From the NCBI GenBank assembly GCA_965277075.1, contig OZ255707.1, forward strand, positions 1,364,001-1,428,000: a stretch of 64,000 nucleotides of DNA, given 5' to 3'. This DNA is from Lustribacter sp965277075. GTDB lineage: Bacteria > Vulcanimicrobiota > Vulcanimicrobiia > Vulcanimicrobiales > Vulcanimicrobiaceae. Below, in pieces: positions 25,484-32,989 of the stretch (positions are counted from its first letter, which is position 1; each line of letters starts with the position of its first letter). The notes under the pieces are model-generated. The model was not told the DNA's origin, did not search any database, and saw nothing but the letters and a program-made list of their open reading frames with translations. A program made the translations under genes and the position numbers.

Positions 25484-26467
25484 TTACACCGAACGCGTAG
25501 CGTTTGGGCGCTTCGCGCCCAAACCATCTTCTTGCGGCATGACGGTGCGCCATGCGAACGCCCAGATGCACGCGAGCAGAAAGATGAGGATGCCGCCGAG
25601 CATCAACGCGGGCTGCGGCGCGGACGCGATGACCAGCACCGGGTACATGCCGAGCGTCACCGTGAGATTGATGCCGCCGACGGTGGCCGGCATGCCGGAC
25701 GCTGCGATCGTGAGCCCGCGTGTGTTTCCGGCGTCGTCCGCGATCGACAGGACGGCACCGGGACGGCTTGTCGCACCCGGTAAGCCGTGACGAAACGCGG
25801 CCAAATCGTCGGCGCTAAAATATAAGATGCGGGCGATGCGATGCTCGGCCGGCGTCGCGAACGTGTCCATCGGAAACGTCTTGTCGCGAATCTGCTGACG
25901 CGCGCGGAAGAGCATCACCGGCGAGAGGAACGACGGATTGTTGGGCTGGGTTACGGTCAGCCGGTTACCGCGCTCGTCGCGCGCGACGACATACGCTGCG
26001 GGCCGCAGCTGCGTGAAGACGACCGCGAGACCGACGGGTGTCGGCTGCGGGCTGATGTCGAGCGGCGCGTCTCCACGTTTACGCAGGGTGACGATCGCCT
26101 CCCCGCGCGCGATCGAATCGGGATTCGCGGTCCCGAAGAATGCGGCCATTCCAAGATCGGGCACCGGTGTCACGGTGCCCGGAGTTCCGACGACGGTGAC
26201 GGTATCCGGTCCGATCAACGCGGAAAGCAACCCCGCGACGACAGCCGCGGTCGCACCGGCAAGCGCGAGTGCAAGCCGCTTCCCGATGACGCCGTCCGCA
26301 CCGGTGCGCGCGCTCCAGGCGTAGCCGGCCATCACGACGATCGCTAGCGCAAGCAGAGCGATGTACTGCCAGCTATGATACCAGTCGCGCGCCGGCCATA
26401 CGTCCTGCGCAACGGTGAACCCGATGCCGAGGAGCGCCAGCGCAATCGCCGTCAGACGGGGACTCAT
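25484..26467 (-). CDS. Membrane protein, possibly a cytochrome c-assembly (ResB)-like protein
   Basis: 327 residues with three N-terminal hydrophobic helices (residues 4-20, 34-50, 63-84), a roughly 190-residue extracytoplasmic domain and one C-terminal helix before a charged tail. That layout, and its ATGA overlap with a TlpA-type thioredoxin gene, resembles ResB next to ResA. The match is by architecture only and the family is not certain. Confidence 0.5.
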   Translation of the reverse strand: MSPRLTAIALALLGIGFTVAQDVWPARDWYHSWQYIALLALAIVVMAGYAWSARTGADGVIGKRLALALAGATAAVVAGLLSALIGPDTVTVVGTPGTVTPVPDLGMAAFFGTANPDSIARGEAIVTLRKRGDAPLDISPQPTPVGLAVVFTQLRPAAYVVARDERGNRLTVTQPNNPSFLSPVMLFRARQQIRDKTFPMDTFATPAEHRIARILYFSADDLAAFRHGLPGATSRPGAVLSIADDAGNTRGLTIAASGMPATVGGINLTVTLGMYPVLVIASAPQPALMLGGILIFLLACIWAFAWRTVMPQEDGLGAKRPNATRSV

Positions 26468-27033
26468 TTCGCGGCGAGCAGGGGCCGAACGTTCGCACGA
26501 AACTGATCGAGTGTCTGCGCGCCGTCGATGCCGCGCACGACGTGCCCGTCGCGACCGACGATGACCGTCGTCGGCAATCCGATCGAGACGTAACTTGACG
26601 CGTACCGTTGATCCGCGTCGATGAGGATCGGGAACGTAACGCCGTGTGCGCGCGCAAATGCTCCCGCGGCCGCGGCCGACTCGCCTTGATCGATGCCGAG
26701 CACGACCAGGCCGTGCGCATGGTACTCGTGATAGAGCGCTTCGAGCGCCGGCATCTCTTCTTTGCACGGCGGGCACCACGTCGCCCAGAAATTCATCAGG
26801 ACGACCGAACCGTGATGGTCGGCCAGCGAATCGGTGCCCCCGCCAAGGCGCGCGACGTCAAAGCTGACAGCCGGCGCACCGGCGAGCATCGCGGGGCCCC
26901 CGCCGCCGTCAACGCTTCGCTTCGGCCCGCCGCCCGAGTAACACGCCGAGAGAACCAGCATCACGACCACCGCAGAAACCACCGAGCGCCAAACCACCCA
27001 TCGGCCTTCGCGCCCATCGTGTCGCATCCTCAT
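26464..27033 (-). CDS. TlpA/ResA-type thioredoxin-like lipoprotein
   Basis: 189 residues: lipobox LSAC (Cys31), Gly-rich spacer, then a thioredoxin fold with active site WCPPC (Cys87, Cys90) preceded by LMNFWATWCPPC, and the cis-Pro loop GLPTT. It reduces disulfides in the periplasm, often apocytochrome c. The next gene is coupled by an ATGA overlap. Confidence 0.9.
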   Translation of the reverse strand: MRMRHDGREGRWVVWRSVVSAVVVMLVLSACYSGGGPKRSVDGGGGPAMLAGAPAVSFDVARLGGGTDSLADHHGSVVLMNFWATWCPPCKEEMPALEALYHEYHAHGLVVLGIDQGESAAAAGAFARAHGVTFPILIDADQRYASSYVSIGLPTTVIVGRDGHVVRGIDGAQTLDQFRANVRPLLAAK

Positions 27034-27050
27034 TCGATGACTGAGGTCCG

Positions 27051-27893
27051 ATGACTGACGTCGTGTGGCGATCCGACCGCATCTCCGCGGCCGGCATCGA
27101 CATCGCGCGATTCACGCACGGAGCCCCAGGCACCGGTGCGCCCGCCTTACTGTTGTTACACGGCATCGGCCATTGGAGCGGCGCGGCGTGGAGTCGCGTC
27201 GTTCCGGCGATCGGCGCCGGCCGGCGAATCGTCGCCATCGACTTGCCGGGCTTCGGCGCGAGCGCGCGGCCCGACGTTCGCTACGACCTGCCGTTCTTTC
27301 GCGCGGTGATCGATGATGTCGCACGTCAATCGCTGCCGCCGCGATTCGCGCTCGCGGGGCACTCACTCGGCGGAATGATCGCAGCCGATTACGCAGCCGC
27401 GTTCCCGACGCGCGTCGAACGCCTCGCCCTTATCGCGCCGGCCGGCTTCGCAAGGGTGCCGCGTATCGTGGTCCGTGCGCTCGGCAGCGGGCTGATGCGC
27501 GTGTTGTTCAAGCAGCAGCCGTCGTCGAAATTTGTCGTGCGCACGCTGCGTGGATCGGTCTACGATCCCGCGCACCTCGATCCGCACACGATCGCGCAAG
27601 CGATCGTCTATTCACGCGACCCGTCGGTGCGGCGCGCGTTCGCGAGCATCTACGGCGGCGCGATGCAAGCGATGCGGGATCTGCCCGCATTGCATCGCCG
27701 CTTCGCGCAGTACGATGGTCCCGTCTACATCGCGTGGGGCCGGCACGACCGCTACATTCCGGTCAAAGCGCTGGCGGAAGCACAGCGTGTGTATCCGCAG
27801 GCCCGGACGATGGTGTTCGAACACAGCGGGCACGTCGTCATGGATGATGAACCCGAGGCGCTCGCTGAAGCGCTCAGCGCACTTCTCCGATAA
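27051..27893 (+). CDS. Alpha/beta hydrolase with altered 3' end at an island junction
   Basis: A 280-residue alpha/beta hydrolase: LLLLHGIGH near residue 34, LAGHSLGGM (Ser105), WGRHDRYIP (Asp) and EHSGHVVMDDEP (His) form the catalytic set. Its last ~13 codons contain a 23-bp sequence (27853-27875) that recurs in the same codon phase at 32949-32971, where it continues with a different C-terminus (RSFVS and stop). The present C-terminus (SALLR) may therefore come from the inserted island. Substrate unknown. Confidence 0.88.
   Translation: MTDVVWRSDRISAAGIDIARFTHGAPGTGAPALLLLHGIGHWSGAAWSRVVPAIGAGRRIVAIDLPGFGASARPDVRYDLPFFRAVIDDVARQSLPPRFALAGHSLGGMIAADYAAAFPTRVERLALIAPAGFARVPRIVVRALGSGLMRVLFKQQPSSKFVVRTLRGSVYDPAHLDPHTIAQAIVYSRDPSVRRAFASIYGGAMQAMRDLPALHRRFAQYDGPVYIAWGRHDRYIPVKALAEAQRVYPQARTMVFEHSGHVVMDDEPEALAEALSALLR
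27853..27875. repeat. Left 23-bp direct repeat of the accessory island
   Basis: This 23-bp sequence, beginning CCGAGGCGCTCG, is identical to 32949-32971. It lies in the 3' end of a protein-coding gene. It marks the left end of the A/T-richer island and could be an attachment (attL-like) site. Confidence 0.75.
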
Positions 27894-27992
27894 GGTGCGA
27901 CCGAAAAGGTGCTGCACTCTACAGTAGCGGCGGATGAATCGATGTCCCTATGAGACGGCCAGCGTTTTAGGGGCCCTGAAGAGCCCTTTGTT

Positions 27993-28370
27993 CTATTGCG
28001 GCATTTGCAGGAGCCGTGTAGCTTCGGCCGGCGACATTGTGCCGAAGTCAGCCCGGCGATCGCAGCTGACACTGCCGCTCAGAATCGTCTTGATGTTGCT
28101 CATCAGCTCCGCAAGGCCAGGGAAACCGGAATCTTGGATCGGTGACATGTGCCGCACGACGTCGTTCACACATGCTCGCTGTGTGTCGATGCGCTTTTGC
28201 ATGTGATCACCTCGATTTTTTTCGTACAGGTAGTGCGAATGCTCCGTGGTGTACGCGACGTTGAAGCCGTGGTCGTACCCAACATTTCTGCCAAAGACAA
28301 AGGCGCTGACTGTTACAACCACGCCAACGATACCCGCGATCCACCGGCGCCCAGCCGTAGGGTTATTCAT
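27993..28370 (-). CDS. Small membrane-anchored hypothetical protein (island)
   Basis: 125 residues: one N-terminal transmembrane helix (residues 10-27, ending FGRNVGYDHG), then a mostly helical extracytoplasmic part with two Cys (QRACVNDVV and SVSCDRRAD). Codon use is less G+C-rich than in flanking chromosomal genes. No family recognised. It lies 8 bases downstream of the lipoprotein gene on the same strand, so both form an operon. Confidence 0.6.
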   Translation of the reverse strand: MNNPTAGRRWIAGIVGVVVTVSAFVFGRNVGYDHGFNVAYTTEHSHYLYEKNRGDHMQKRIDTQRACVNDVVRHMSPIQDSGFPGLAELMSNIKTILSGSVSCDRRADFGTMSPAEATRLLQMPQ

Positions 28371-28378
28371 AACAGCTG

Positions 28379-29089
28379 CTACTCTGACGGCGCTTCGAGG
28401 CGCGAGCCATCGCGGAACAAAATAACCTTCGGTTCGAACTTCAAGTGAATGTTCGATAGATTCGCTCGACGCAATGCCACATCGGCGTCTGCGAATTCGT
28501 TGTACTTCATCGAAGCCGCGTAATCTACGCTTGCGCCCCGCTCTAGGCCATCCTCGTAGGTGAAGTTCGAATTTTCAATATCTTCGCCTAGAGTGTTTTG
28601 GAAGTGCAGCGTGCCGTTGAAGGACCGGATCGCTTTCGTGCTCGTATTCTTAATGACGAGGGCAATGGTGATGAGCGATTCGTAATCGCCGTTCATTGGG
28701 TCGGATTCCTTAAACCCTTTCTCCACAAAGGCTATAGCGACGGCATTTGCGAGTTCTTGTTCAATCGCATGACGTCGCGCACGAGCCTCGGTCGCAAATT
28801 GCTCTTCTTGCACTTCCTTGGCACGCTCGTCGGCCTCCATTAGGCGCTGGTCGTCAATAATAATCTGGACCGTCTTATTCGTAACGTCGTAGTCGCCGAT
28901 ATTTGCTCGCTGGACGGCACGCGCGAATATCGCCTTGTCATCACCCGACATCGAACTGTGCGCGACGGTCGACCCGATGTCGGAAAGTGTTTCGTTCGTT
29001 ACTCTCGTTTGCGCGGTCGATCCACATCCCGATGCGATCGCGCATAGCACGAACGCAATAAAGACATCTCGGATACGGAGATGCGACAT
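28379..29089 (-). CDS. Lipoprotein with helical domain, function unknown (island)
   Basis: 236 residues: signal and lipobox IASGC (Cys22), a charged helical segment (residues ~80-120, QRLMEADERAKEVQEEQFATEARARRHAIEQE in part) that may form a coiled coil, then a beta domain (TIALVIKNTSTKAIRSFNGTL) resembling FxLYD/DUF-type immunoglobulin-like domains. The latter match is tentative. Divergent from the TonB_C gene. Confidence 0.6.
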   Translation of the reverse strand: MSHLRIRDVFIAFVLCAIASGCGSTAQTRVTNETLSDIGSTVAHSSMSGDDKAIFARAVQRANIGDYDVTNKTVQIIIDDQRLMEADERAKEVQEEQFATEARARRHAIEQELANAVAIAFVEKGFKESDPMNGDYESLITIALVIKNTSTKAIRSFNGTLHFQNTLGEDIENSNFTYEDGLERGASVDYAASMKYNEFADADVALRRANLSNIHLKFEPKVILFRDGSRLEAPSE

Positions 29090-29243
29090 GAAGGTGCCTT
29101 CGTCTATTGAGGTGGGTTTCTTGCATCAAATCCGACCCTGATGCAAAGGAGGCTGACTCCGAACGGGTCTCGTCTTCGTCCGCAGCGAACTCGACGGCCT
29201 CGCAAGGTCGAGCCTCGTCACAACTTTAGTTTGCCTTATTCGT

Positions 29244-30185
29244 ATGAAGAACTCGTTTCTCTCAGCGCTTTTGATCGCGGCGCTCGTTGCGTATGTCGCG
29301 CTCTCTTCGACGGCGTCCGCCGGGGAAGCGTATCCACGTGCGTGTGTTGACGCTTACGCGGTTGTTCAGGCTGCGCGCGGCTATTCGGCCAAGACGCCGG
29401 CGTATCGCTGGGACCTCGTGAAGCTATCTACAGCGCTTGGTCAATTTCGCGCCTGCATTAGCGAGGCGCAAGACAATTCCGACGTTGGATACGCAGTGGG
29501 CGGAATGATCTACGTGAATGAGCTCATCGCGTCGGTCTGGTATTGGTTAGCTTATGCGTCACCTGGCTTCAACGAACCAGCAAGGGAAAGATATCGCGAT
29601 TTTAACAGGAACAAAAAAATCTCGCTCGCGTACCTTGCGGACGCAAAAGCACTGATCGACAAGGCGAACACAGGGGGCAGTCGGCTGGACGATGATGATT
29701 TGGAAACAGTCGACAAATTATACGAGCGCTATAAGCAGCAACACAGCGAGCTGTCTTTGCTTTCATACGACGGGGCGACTAAGCTCCTGGCGAAAGCGAA
29801 CGCAATTCAGCCTTCTGCTCATGCAAAGTCAGCAGTGAGCGTAGAAACATTCCCTACCGTGCCAATCGTTGCAAAGGTAACCGCATCGCCCGCCGCCGTG
29901 CCTTCGCCTTGCGATGAACCAAACCGCGATTCGCACCCTGTTCACTCGATCTCTGCTGATTTGCCTGCTCTTGCACGGCAACAAGGCATTTCCGGCGACG
30001 TCACTGTCAGCGTGTCCCTCGATGAACAAAGCCAGGTCGTAACCTCGAGAATAATAAAGTCGCCAAGCCCCCTACTAAATGGCGCAGCGATCAACGCGGT
30101 GGGTGCAGCAACGTATCAGACTCGACTAGTCAATTGCGCGCCAGTCTCGGATACGTTCAACCTTATCGTAGAGCTTCATCCGTAG
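29244..30185 (+). CDS. Exported protein with TonB C-terminal-like domain (island)
   Basis: 313 residues: signal peptide (cut near STASAGE), helical central region, Pro/Ala linker around 200-220 and a C-terminal TonB_C-like domain (LARQQGISGDVTVSVSLDEQSQVVTSRIIKS...). Such domains bind outer-membrane or other envelope partners. Unlike canonical TonB it carries an N-terminal cleavable-type signal and no Pro-Lys/Pro-Glu spacer. It differs in codon use from the flanking chromosome. Confidence 0.7.
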   Translation: MKNSFLSALLIAALVAYVALSSTASAGEAYPRACVDAYAVVQAARGYSAKTPAYRWDLVKLSTALGQFRACISEAQDNSDVGYAVGGMIYVNELIASVWYWLAYASPGFNEPARERYRDFNRNKKISLAYLADAKALIDKANTGGSRLDDDDLETVDKLYERYKQQHSELSLLSYDGATKLLAKANAIQPSAHAKSAVSVETFPTVPIVAKVTASPAAVPSPCDEPNRDSHPVHSISADLPALARQQGISGDVTVSVSLDEQSQVVTSRIIKSPSPLLNGAAINAVGAATYQTRLVNCAPVSDTFNLIVELHP

Positions 30186-30479
30186 ATGTGCGAGGCGCGC
30201 CGCATCAACCTCTAAGGATGCGTCGGCATATCACGCGGTGTCAACCAATGCGGCCGCAAGGTGCCGGACAGCGGACGTCACTGAGGTATGACTAAGGGCG
30301 CATGAATCAATTGATAATGCCTGTCGTGACGACTCGGTCTTCATTCGGCGAGCTGACGAAGGTTACGCGCGATTGAGGAGGCGGATATCTCGACGGTCGA
30401 GGACTGACGCCAGAAAGTGCTAAATTAGTATGAGGCCATAACCGATTTCTAGAAGCAAACGTCAACTTCGGAATGAGCA
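30186..30479. other. Non-coding stretch upstream of the IS3 element
   Basis: About 290 bases with no convincing gene, ribosome-binding site or hairpin. A possible minus-strand frame at 30307-30552 has no family signature and crosses the insertion-sequence end, so it is not called. Confidence 0.4.
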
Positions 30480-30497
30480 GGTACCGGTTTCCCGGAC
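30480..30497. repeat. IS3 left terminal inverted repeat
   Basis: GGTACCGGTTTCCCGGAC, matching the reverse complement of the right end at 15 of 18 positions. Confidence 0.7.
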
Positions 30498-30537
30498 ACC
30501 CGCATAGCGCCGACGAAGTAGTCGGCCACGAGGTGAC

Positions 30538-30828
30538 ATGGGGAAACAACACCGATCCTTTAGCGAGGAGTTCAAGCGAGACGCCGTCGCTCGGATTGGC
30601 GTGGGCGGCAAGGGCCTAACGCACGTTGCACGGGCGCTGGGCATCCATCCCTCGCTGCTGCAAACCTGGCGGCGAAAGATCGCTCCGATCGAGCTGCCAC
30701 GCGCGATGTCAGCAGATTCCCTCGAGGAAGAAAACCGCCGCCTTCGTCGCGAGAATGCCTCGCTGCGCGAGGATCGTGAAATCCTAAAAAAAGTATATTG
30801 CTATAATGGGGGTAGGTTCTCGTCCTGA
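30538..30828 (+). pseudogene. IS3-family OrfA (HTH) with 3' end replaced by IS110 sequence
   Basis: SFSEEFKRDAVARIGVGGKGLTHVARALGIHPSLLQTWRRK is the HTH_Tnp_1 domain and the leucine-zipper part (LEEENRRLRRENASLREDREILKK) follows. The true OrfA sequence ends at 30793 within its A7G tract. The usual continuation (ASAFFAKELRGIHSRIP, stop) is found across the IS110 at 32063 onward. The last twelve codons here are IS110 sequence, so OrfA can no longer frameshift into OrfB. Confidence 0.85.
30802..30807 (+). promoter_or_regulatory. -10 half of the IS110 circle-junction promoter
   Basis: TATAAT lies 8 bases inside the left end of the IS110. In the circular form it would be 17 bp downstream of TTGACA at 32049-32054 and would drive the non-coding RNA and the transposase gene. 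Confidence 0.7.
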
Positions 30829-30970
30829 CCCCTAAAAAAAGTGTCGACCGTGGCCTTCGCTGGTACCCGTCGGCGAGAACCCATTTCGCAACGCATGGTT
30901 TTGGCTGGAAAGACGGACGATCTACCCGATGTACTTTTGCCGGCCATGCACTTGTTAGTGGGAGAGTAAC
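30814..30970 (+). ncRNA. Candidate bridge RNA of the IS110 element
   Basis: The non-coding left end folds into two stem-loops. Stem 1 pairs 30815-30824 with 30872-30881 (10 bp with one G-T pair); its 5' loop side holds CCTAAAAAAAGT (30831-30842), the same as the target side flank 30783-30794. Stem 2 pairs GCATGG (30893-30898) with CCATGC (30944-30949); its loop holds AAAGACGG (30909-30916), identical to the element's right end at 32054-32061. These are the places where the target-binding and donor-binding left guides sit in the IS621 bridge RNA. The right guides are less clear: GTAC at 30931 could pair weakly with GTAT at the left end, and no convincing right-target guide was found. Confidence 0.75.
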
Positions 30971-32047
30971 TTGCGTATCGTCGCCGGCGTGGATTGCCAC
31001 AAATCGAACCATACCGTCGTTTTCATCGATGGAGTTGGCATCGTAAGGGGAACCTTGACTTTTCCAACGAGCTCCGACGGCTATGAAGAGGCGCTTACTA
31101 CGGCCGCTGCCCTCGGATGCTCGGAGTGGGGCATCGAGGGCTCCGGGCTCTACGGATACGCTTTCGCGATCTACGTTCTCGCATCCGGAGCGGACGTCTT
31201 CGAGATTCCGGGAGTGTGGACCAAACGGAACCGCCGCACGAGTAGCAAACGCGGCAAGTCAGATACGGCAGATGCGAAGGCGATCGCCGAAACGGTATTG
31301 CGTGAACACGGCCGGCTCCCAGAGTTTCGGCATGCGACGATGCAAAGAGCCTTACGCCTGCGTTATGAGCAACGTGACCGGTTTGTCAGGGACCGCACGG
31401 CGGCAGCGAATCGGCTTAGGAGTGCGGCGCTTCTTCTTGGTATTACAGAGCTTCCAGCCGATCTAACGCCGACGAAAACGGCACGTCGCCTGTCAGCGCT
31501 TGCGATTAAGTTTGCGGCAACCACGACGATCAGCGCTGCGATGTGCGCGAGTCTTGACGATATTGTCGACGCTGCTGAAAGCATCGTTTCCTTCAATGCA
31601 AGAATTAAGCGAGTCGAAGCGATCTTGCGACCAATGGTTCGCAAAACTGCACCCGAGTTACTTGAGCTTCACGGAATATCCGATGTGGCCGCGGCGGGCC
31701 TAATCGGACATGCCGGCGATCTTGCCAACGTGCGCAGTGCAGCTGCATTCGCGATGAAGTGCGGCGTAGCTCCGATCGAGTGCTCGAGCGGCCGGCGTGA
31801 GACGGTAAGAGTAAACGTCGGTGGGAATCGGCAACTCAATCGCTTGCTGCACACGGCAGCAATGAGCCAGGTACGCAAGCGCGGCCACGCCGGTCGCATC
31901 TACTACGACCGCAAGCGCGCTGAAGGCAAAACGCACCTCGCTTCGATGCGTTGCCTCAAACGTACCCTTGCGACGATTATATTCTTTCGGCTGCGCGAAG
32001 CCGATCAGCGGATCAGCGGTTTCGTCGATCAGTCGGTCGCGGCATAA
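30971..32047 (+). CDS. IS110-family DEDD transposase (bridge-RNA-guided recombinase type)
   Basis: 358 residues. The N-terminal RuvC-like domain shows the DEDD set: VAGVDCHKS (Asp7), WGIEGSGLYG (Glu), and KSDTADAKAIAE (the two Asp). The C-terminal Tnp-20 domain contains LLELHGISDVAAAGLIGH and KCGVAPIECSSGRRE, where a Ser acts as recombination nucleophile in this family. TTG 30971 follows GGAGAG. It is preceded directly by the candidate bridge RNA and appears intact. Confidence 0.93.
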   Translation: MRIVAGVDCHKSNHTVVFIDGVGIVRGTLTFPTSSDGYEEALTTAAALGCSEWGIEGSGLYGYAFAIYVLASGADVFEIPGVWTKRNRRTSSKRGKSDTADAKAIAETVLREHGRLPEFRHATMQRALRLRYEQRDRFVRDRTAAANRLRSAALLLGITELPADLTPTKTARRLSALAIKFAATTTISAAMCASLDDIVDAAESIVSFNARIKRVEAILRPMVRKTAPELLELHGISDVAAAGLIGHAGDLANVRSAAAFAMKCGVAPIECSSGRRETVRVNVGGNRQLNRLLHTAAMSQVRKRGHAGRIYYDRKRAEGKTHLASMRCLKRTLATIIFFRLREADQRISGFVDQSVAA

Positions 32048-32048
32048 A

Positions 32049-32054
32049 TTGACA
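32049..32054 (+). promoter_or_regulatory. -35 half of the IS110 circle-junction promoter
   Basis: A perfect TTGACA faces out of the right end of the IS110, overlapping the bases just after the transposase stop. Joined to the left end it gives a 17-bp spacer to TATAAT. In the integrated form it points at orfB but no matching -10 follows. Confidence 0.7.
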
Positions 32055-32063
32055 AAGACGGTG

Positions 32064-32897
32064 CAAGCGCGTTCTTTGCCAAGGAACTTCGAGGTATCCA
32101 CAGCCGGATACCATGAGTGGCGTGGTCGCGCCCCGAGCCGTCGTGCGATCGCCAACGAACGGCTGCGGGCCGAAGTAGTTCGCGTTCATTGCGAGAGCCG
32201 CAAGACGTACGGTCGCGCTCGCGTGCACGCGGAACTCGTTGCTCACGGCGTTGAGGTTGGCGTCGGCAAGGTGGGGCGTCTCATGAAATCCGCTGCAATC
32301 GCGGGCATTTCGCCGCGCCGCTTCAGGAAGACGACCGATTCCAATCACTCGCTGCCGATCGCTCCGAATGTTCTCGCGCGATCTTTTGATGTCGCCGCCA
32401 TTGGTGGAAAAGACCGCGTTTGGGCGAGCGACATAACGTATCTGCTCACACGTGAGGGATGGCTCTATCTCGCCGTCGTGATCGACCTCGTCTCGCGCCG
32501 CGTTATCGGATGGTCGATGAAAGCGACGATGCACCGCAGCCTCGCACTCGACGCCTTGCGGTCCGCAATTCGAGATCGTCGTCCAACGAGCGCAACGCTC
32601 TTCCACTCCGATCGCGGCAGCCAATATGCAAGCGATGACTTTCGCTGGGCTCTTGGCACAAGCGGGATGCGACAGAGTATGAGCCGGAAGGGTAATTGTT
32701 GGGACAATGCTGTTGTCGAGAGCTTCTTTGGTACCATGAAGTCCGAACTCGGTGACCCGATCTGGGAAACTCGGGTCGCCGCGCGGGCCGCAGTCTTCGA
32801 CTACATCGAGATCTGGTACAATCGACAACGCCGGCATTCAACGCTCGGCTATCTCAGCCCCGAAATGTTCGAGTCGTCGCTGCCGAACGCAGCATAA
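32064..32897 (+). pseudogene. IS3-family OrfB (DDE transposase) cut off from OrfA
   Basis: The rve-type integrase domain is complete: VWASDITYLL (Asp), LFHSDRGSQYAS (Asp), GNCWDNAVVESFFGTMKSEL (Glu), then YIEIWYNRQRRHSTLGYLSP. It has no ATG start because OrfAB is normally made by frameshifting; IS110 insertion separated it from OrfA. A GTG created at the junction (32061) is in frame but lacks a ribosome-binding site. Probably inactive. Confidence 0.85.
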
Positions 32898-32903
32898 CAA
32901 ACA

Positions 32904-32921
32904 GTCCGGGGAACTGGTACA
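32904..32921. repeat. IS3 right terminal inverted repeat
   Basis: GTCCGGGGAACTGGTACA, ending in CA as IS3 elements do. Confidence 0.7.
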
Positions 32922-32948
32922 AGCTCAGAATCTCGTCAGGCCCGCACA

Positions 32949-32971
32949 CCGAGGCGCTCGCTGAAGCGCTC
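32949..32971. repeat. Right 23-bp direct repeat of the accessory island
   Basis: Identical to 27853-27875 and in the same codon phase as the hydrolase gene's last codons. It marks the right end of the island. Confidence 0.75.
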
Positions 32972-32989
32972 CGCTCCTTTGTTTCTTAG
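32951..32989 (+). pseudogene. Displaced 3' end of the alpha/beta hydrolase gene
   Basis: Read in the phase of the hydrolase repeat this gives EALAEALRSFVS and TAG at 32987-32989, compared with EALAEALSALLR and TAA at the left copy. It overlaps the stop of the convergent gene at 32986-32988, an arrangement common in this genome for intact convergent neighbours. It is best read as the original gene end left behind by the island. Confidence 0.55.

Larger units (their letters stand above)
30794..32063 (+). mobile_element. IS110-family insertion sequence
   Basis: About 1270 bp, with one base (G) of ambiguity at the ends (30793/32063). It comprises a 177-base non-coding left end, the DEDD transposase gene and only 16 bases after the stop codon. 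There are no terminal inverted repeats, as is usual for IS110. Removing it restores the IS3 OrfA reading frame exactly, which defines the ends. Confidence 0.85.
30480..32921 (+). mobile_element. IS3-family element interrupted by an IS110-family element
   Basis: Imperfect terminal inverted repeats at 30480-30497 and 32904-32921 agree at 15 of 18 positions. They enclose orfA, an inserted IS110, and orfB. Once the IS110 is removed, the IS3 reads orfA then orfB in the -1 frame over an A7G tract, the standard programmed-frameshift layout of the family. No clear target duplication can be seen. Confidence 0.8.
27876..32948. mobile_element. Accessory island of about 5.1 kb inserted at the 3' end of a hydrolase gene
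   Basis: The block between the two 23-bp repeats is lower in G+C and has different codon use (more A/T third positions, for example in 28379-30185). It holds three genes of unknown or envelope function plus a nested IS3/IS110 pair. No integrase gene is inside, so the mechanism of entry is not visible. The right copy of the repeat, with its distinct downstream codons, looks like the displaced original gene end. Confidence 0.6.

Noticed and set aside
30307..30552. Minus-strand frame upstream of the IS3 element
   Set aside because: No domain, crosses the inverted repeat and overlaps orfA; treated as chance.
30865..30871. ACCCGTC as the right target guide of the bridge RNA
   Set aside because: It is in the expected place, but is not complementary to the right flank CAAGCGCG.
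30476..32924. AGC target duplication flanking the IS3 element
   Set aside because: AGC occurs on both sides, but the left copy is separated from the inverted repeat by one extra base, so the assignment is not secure.
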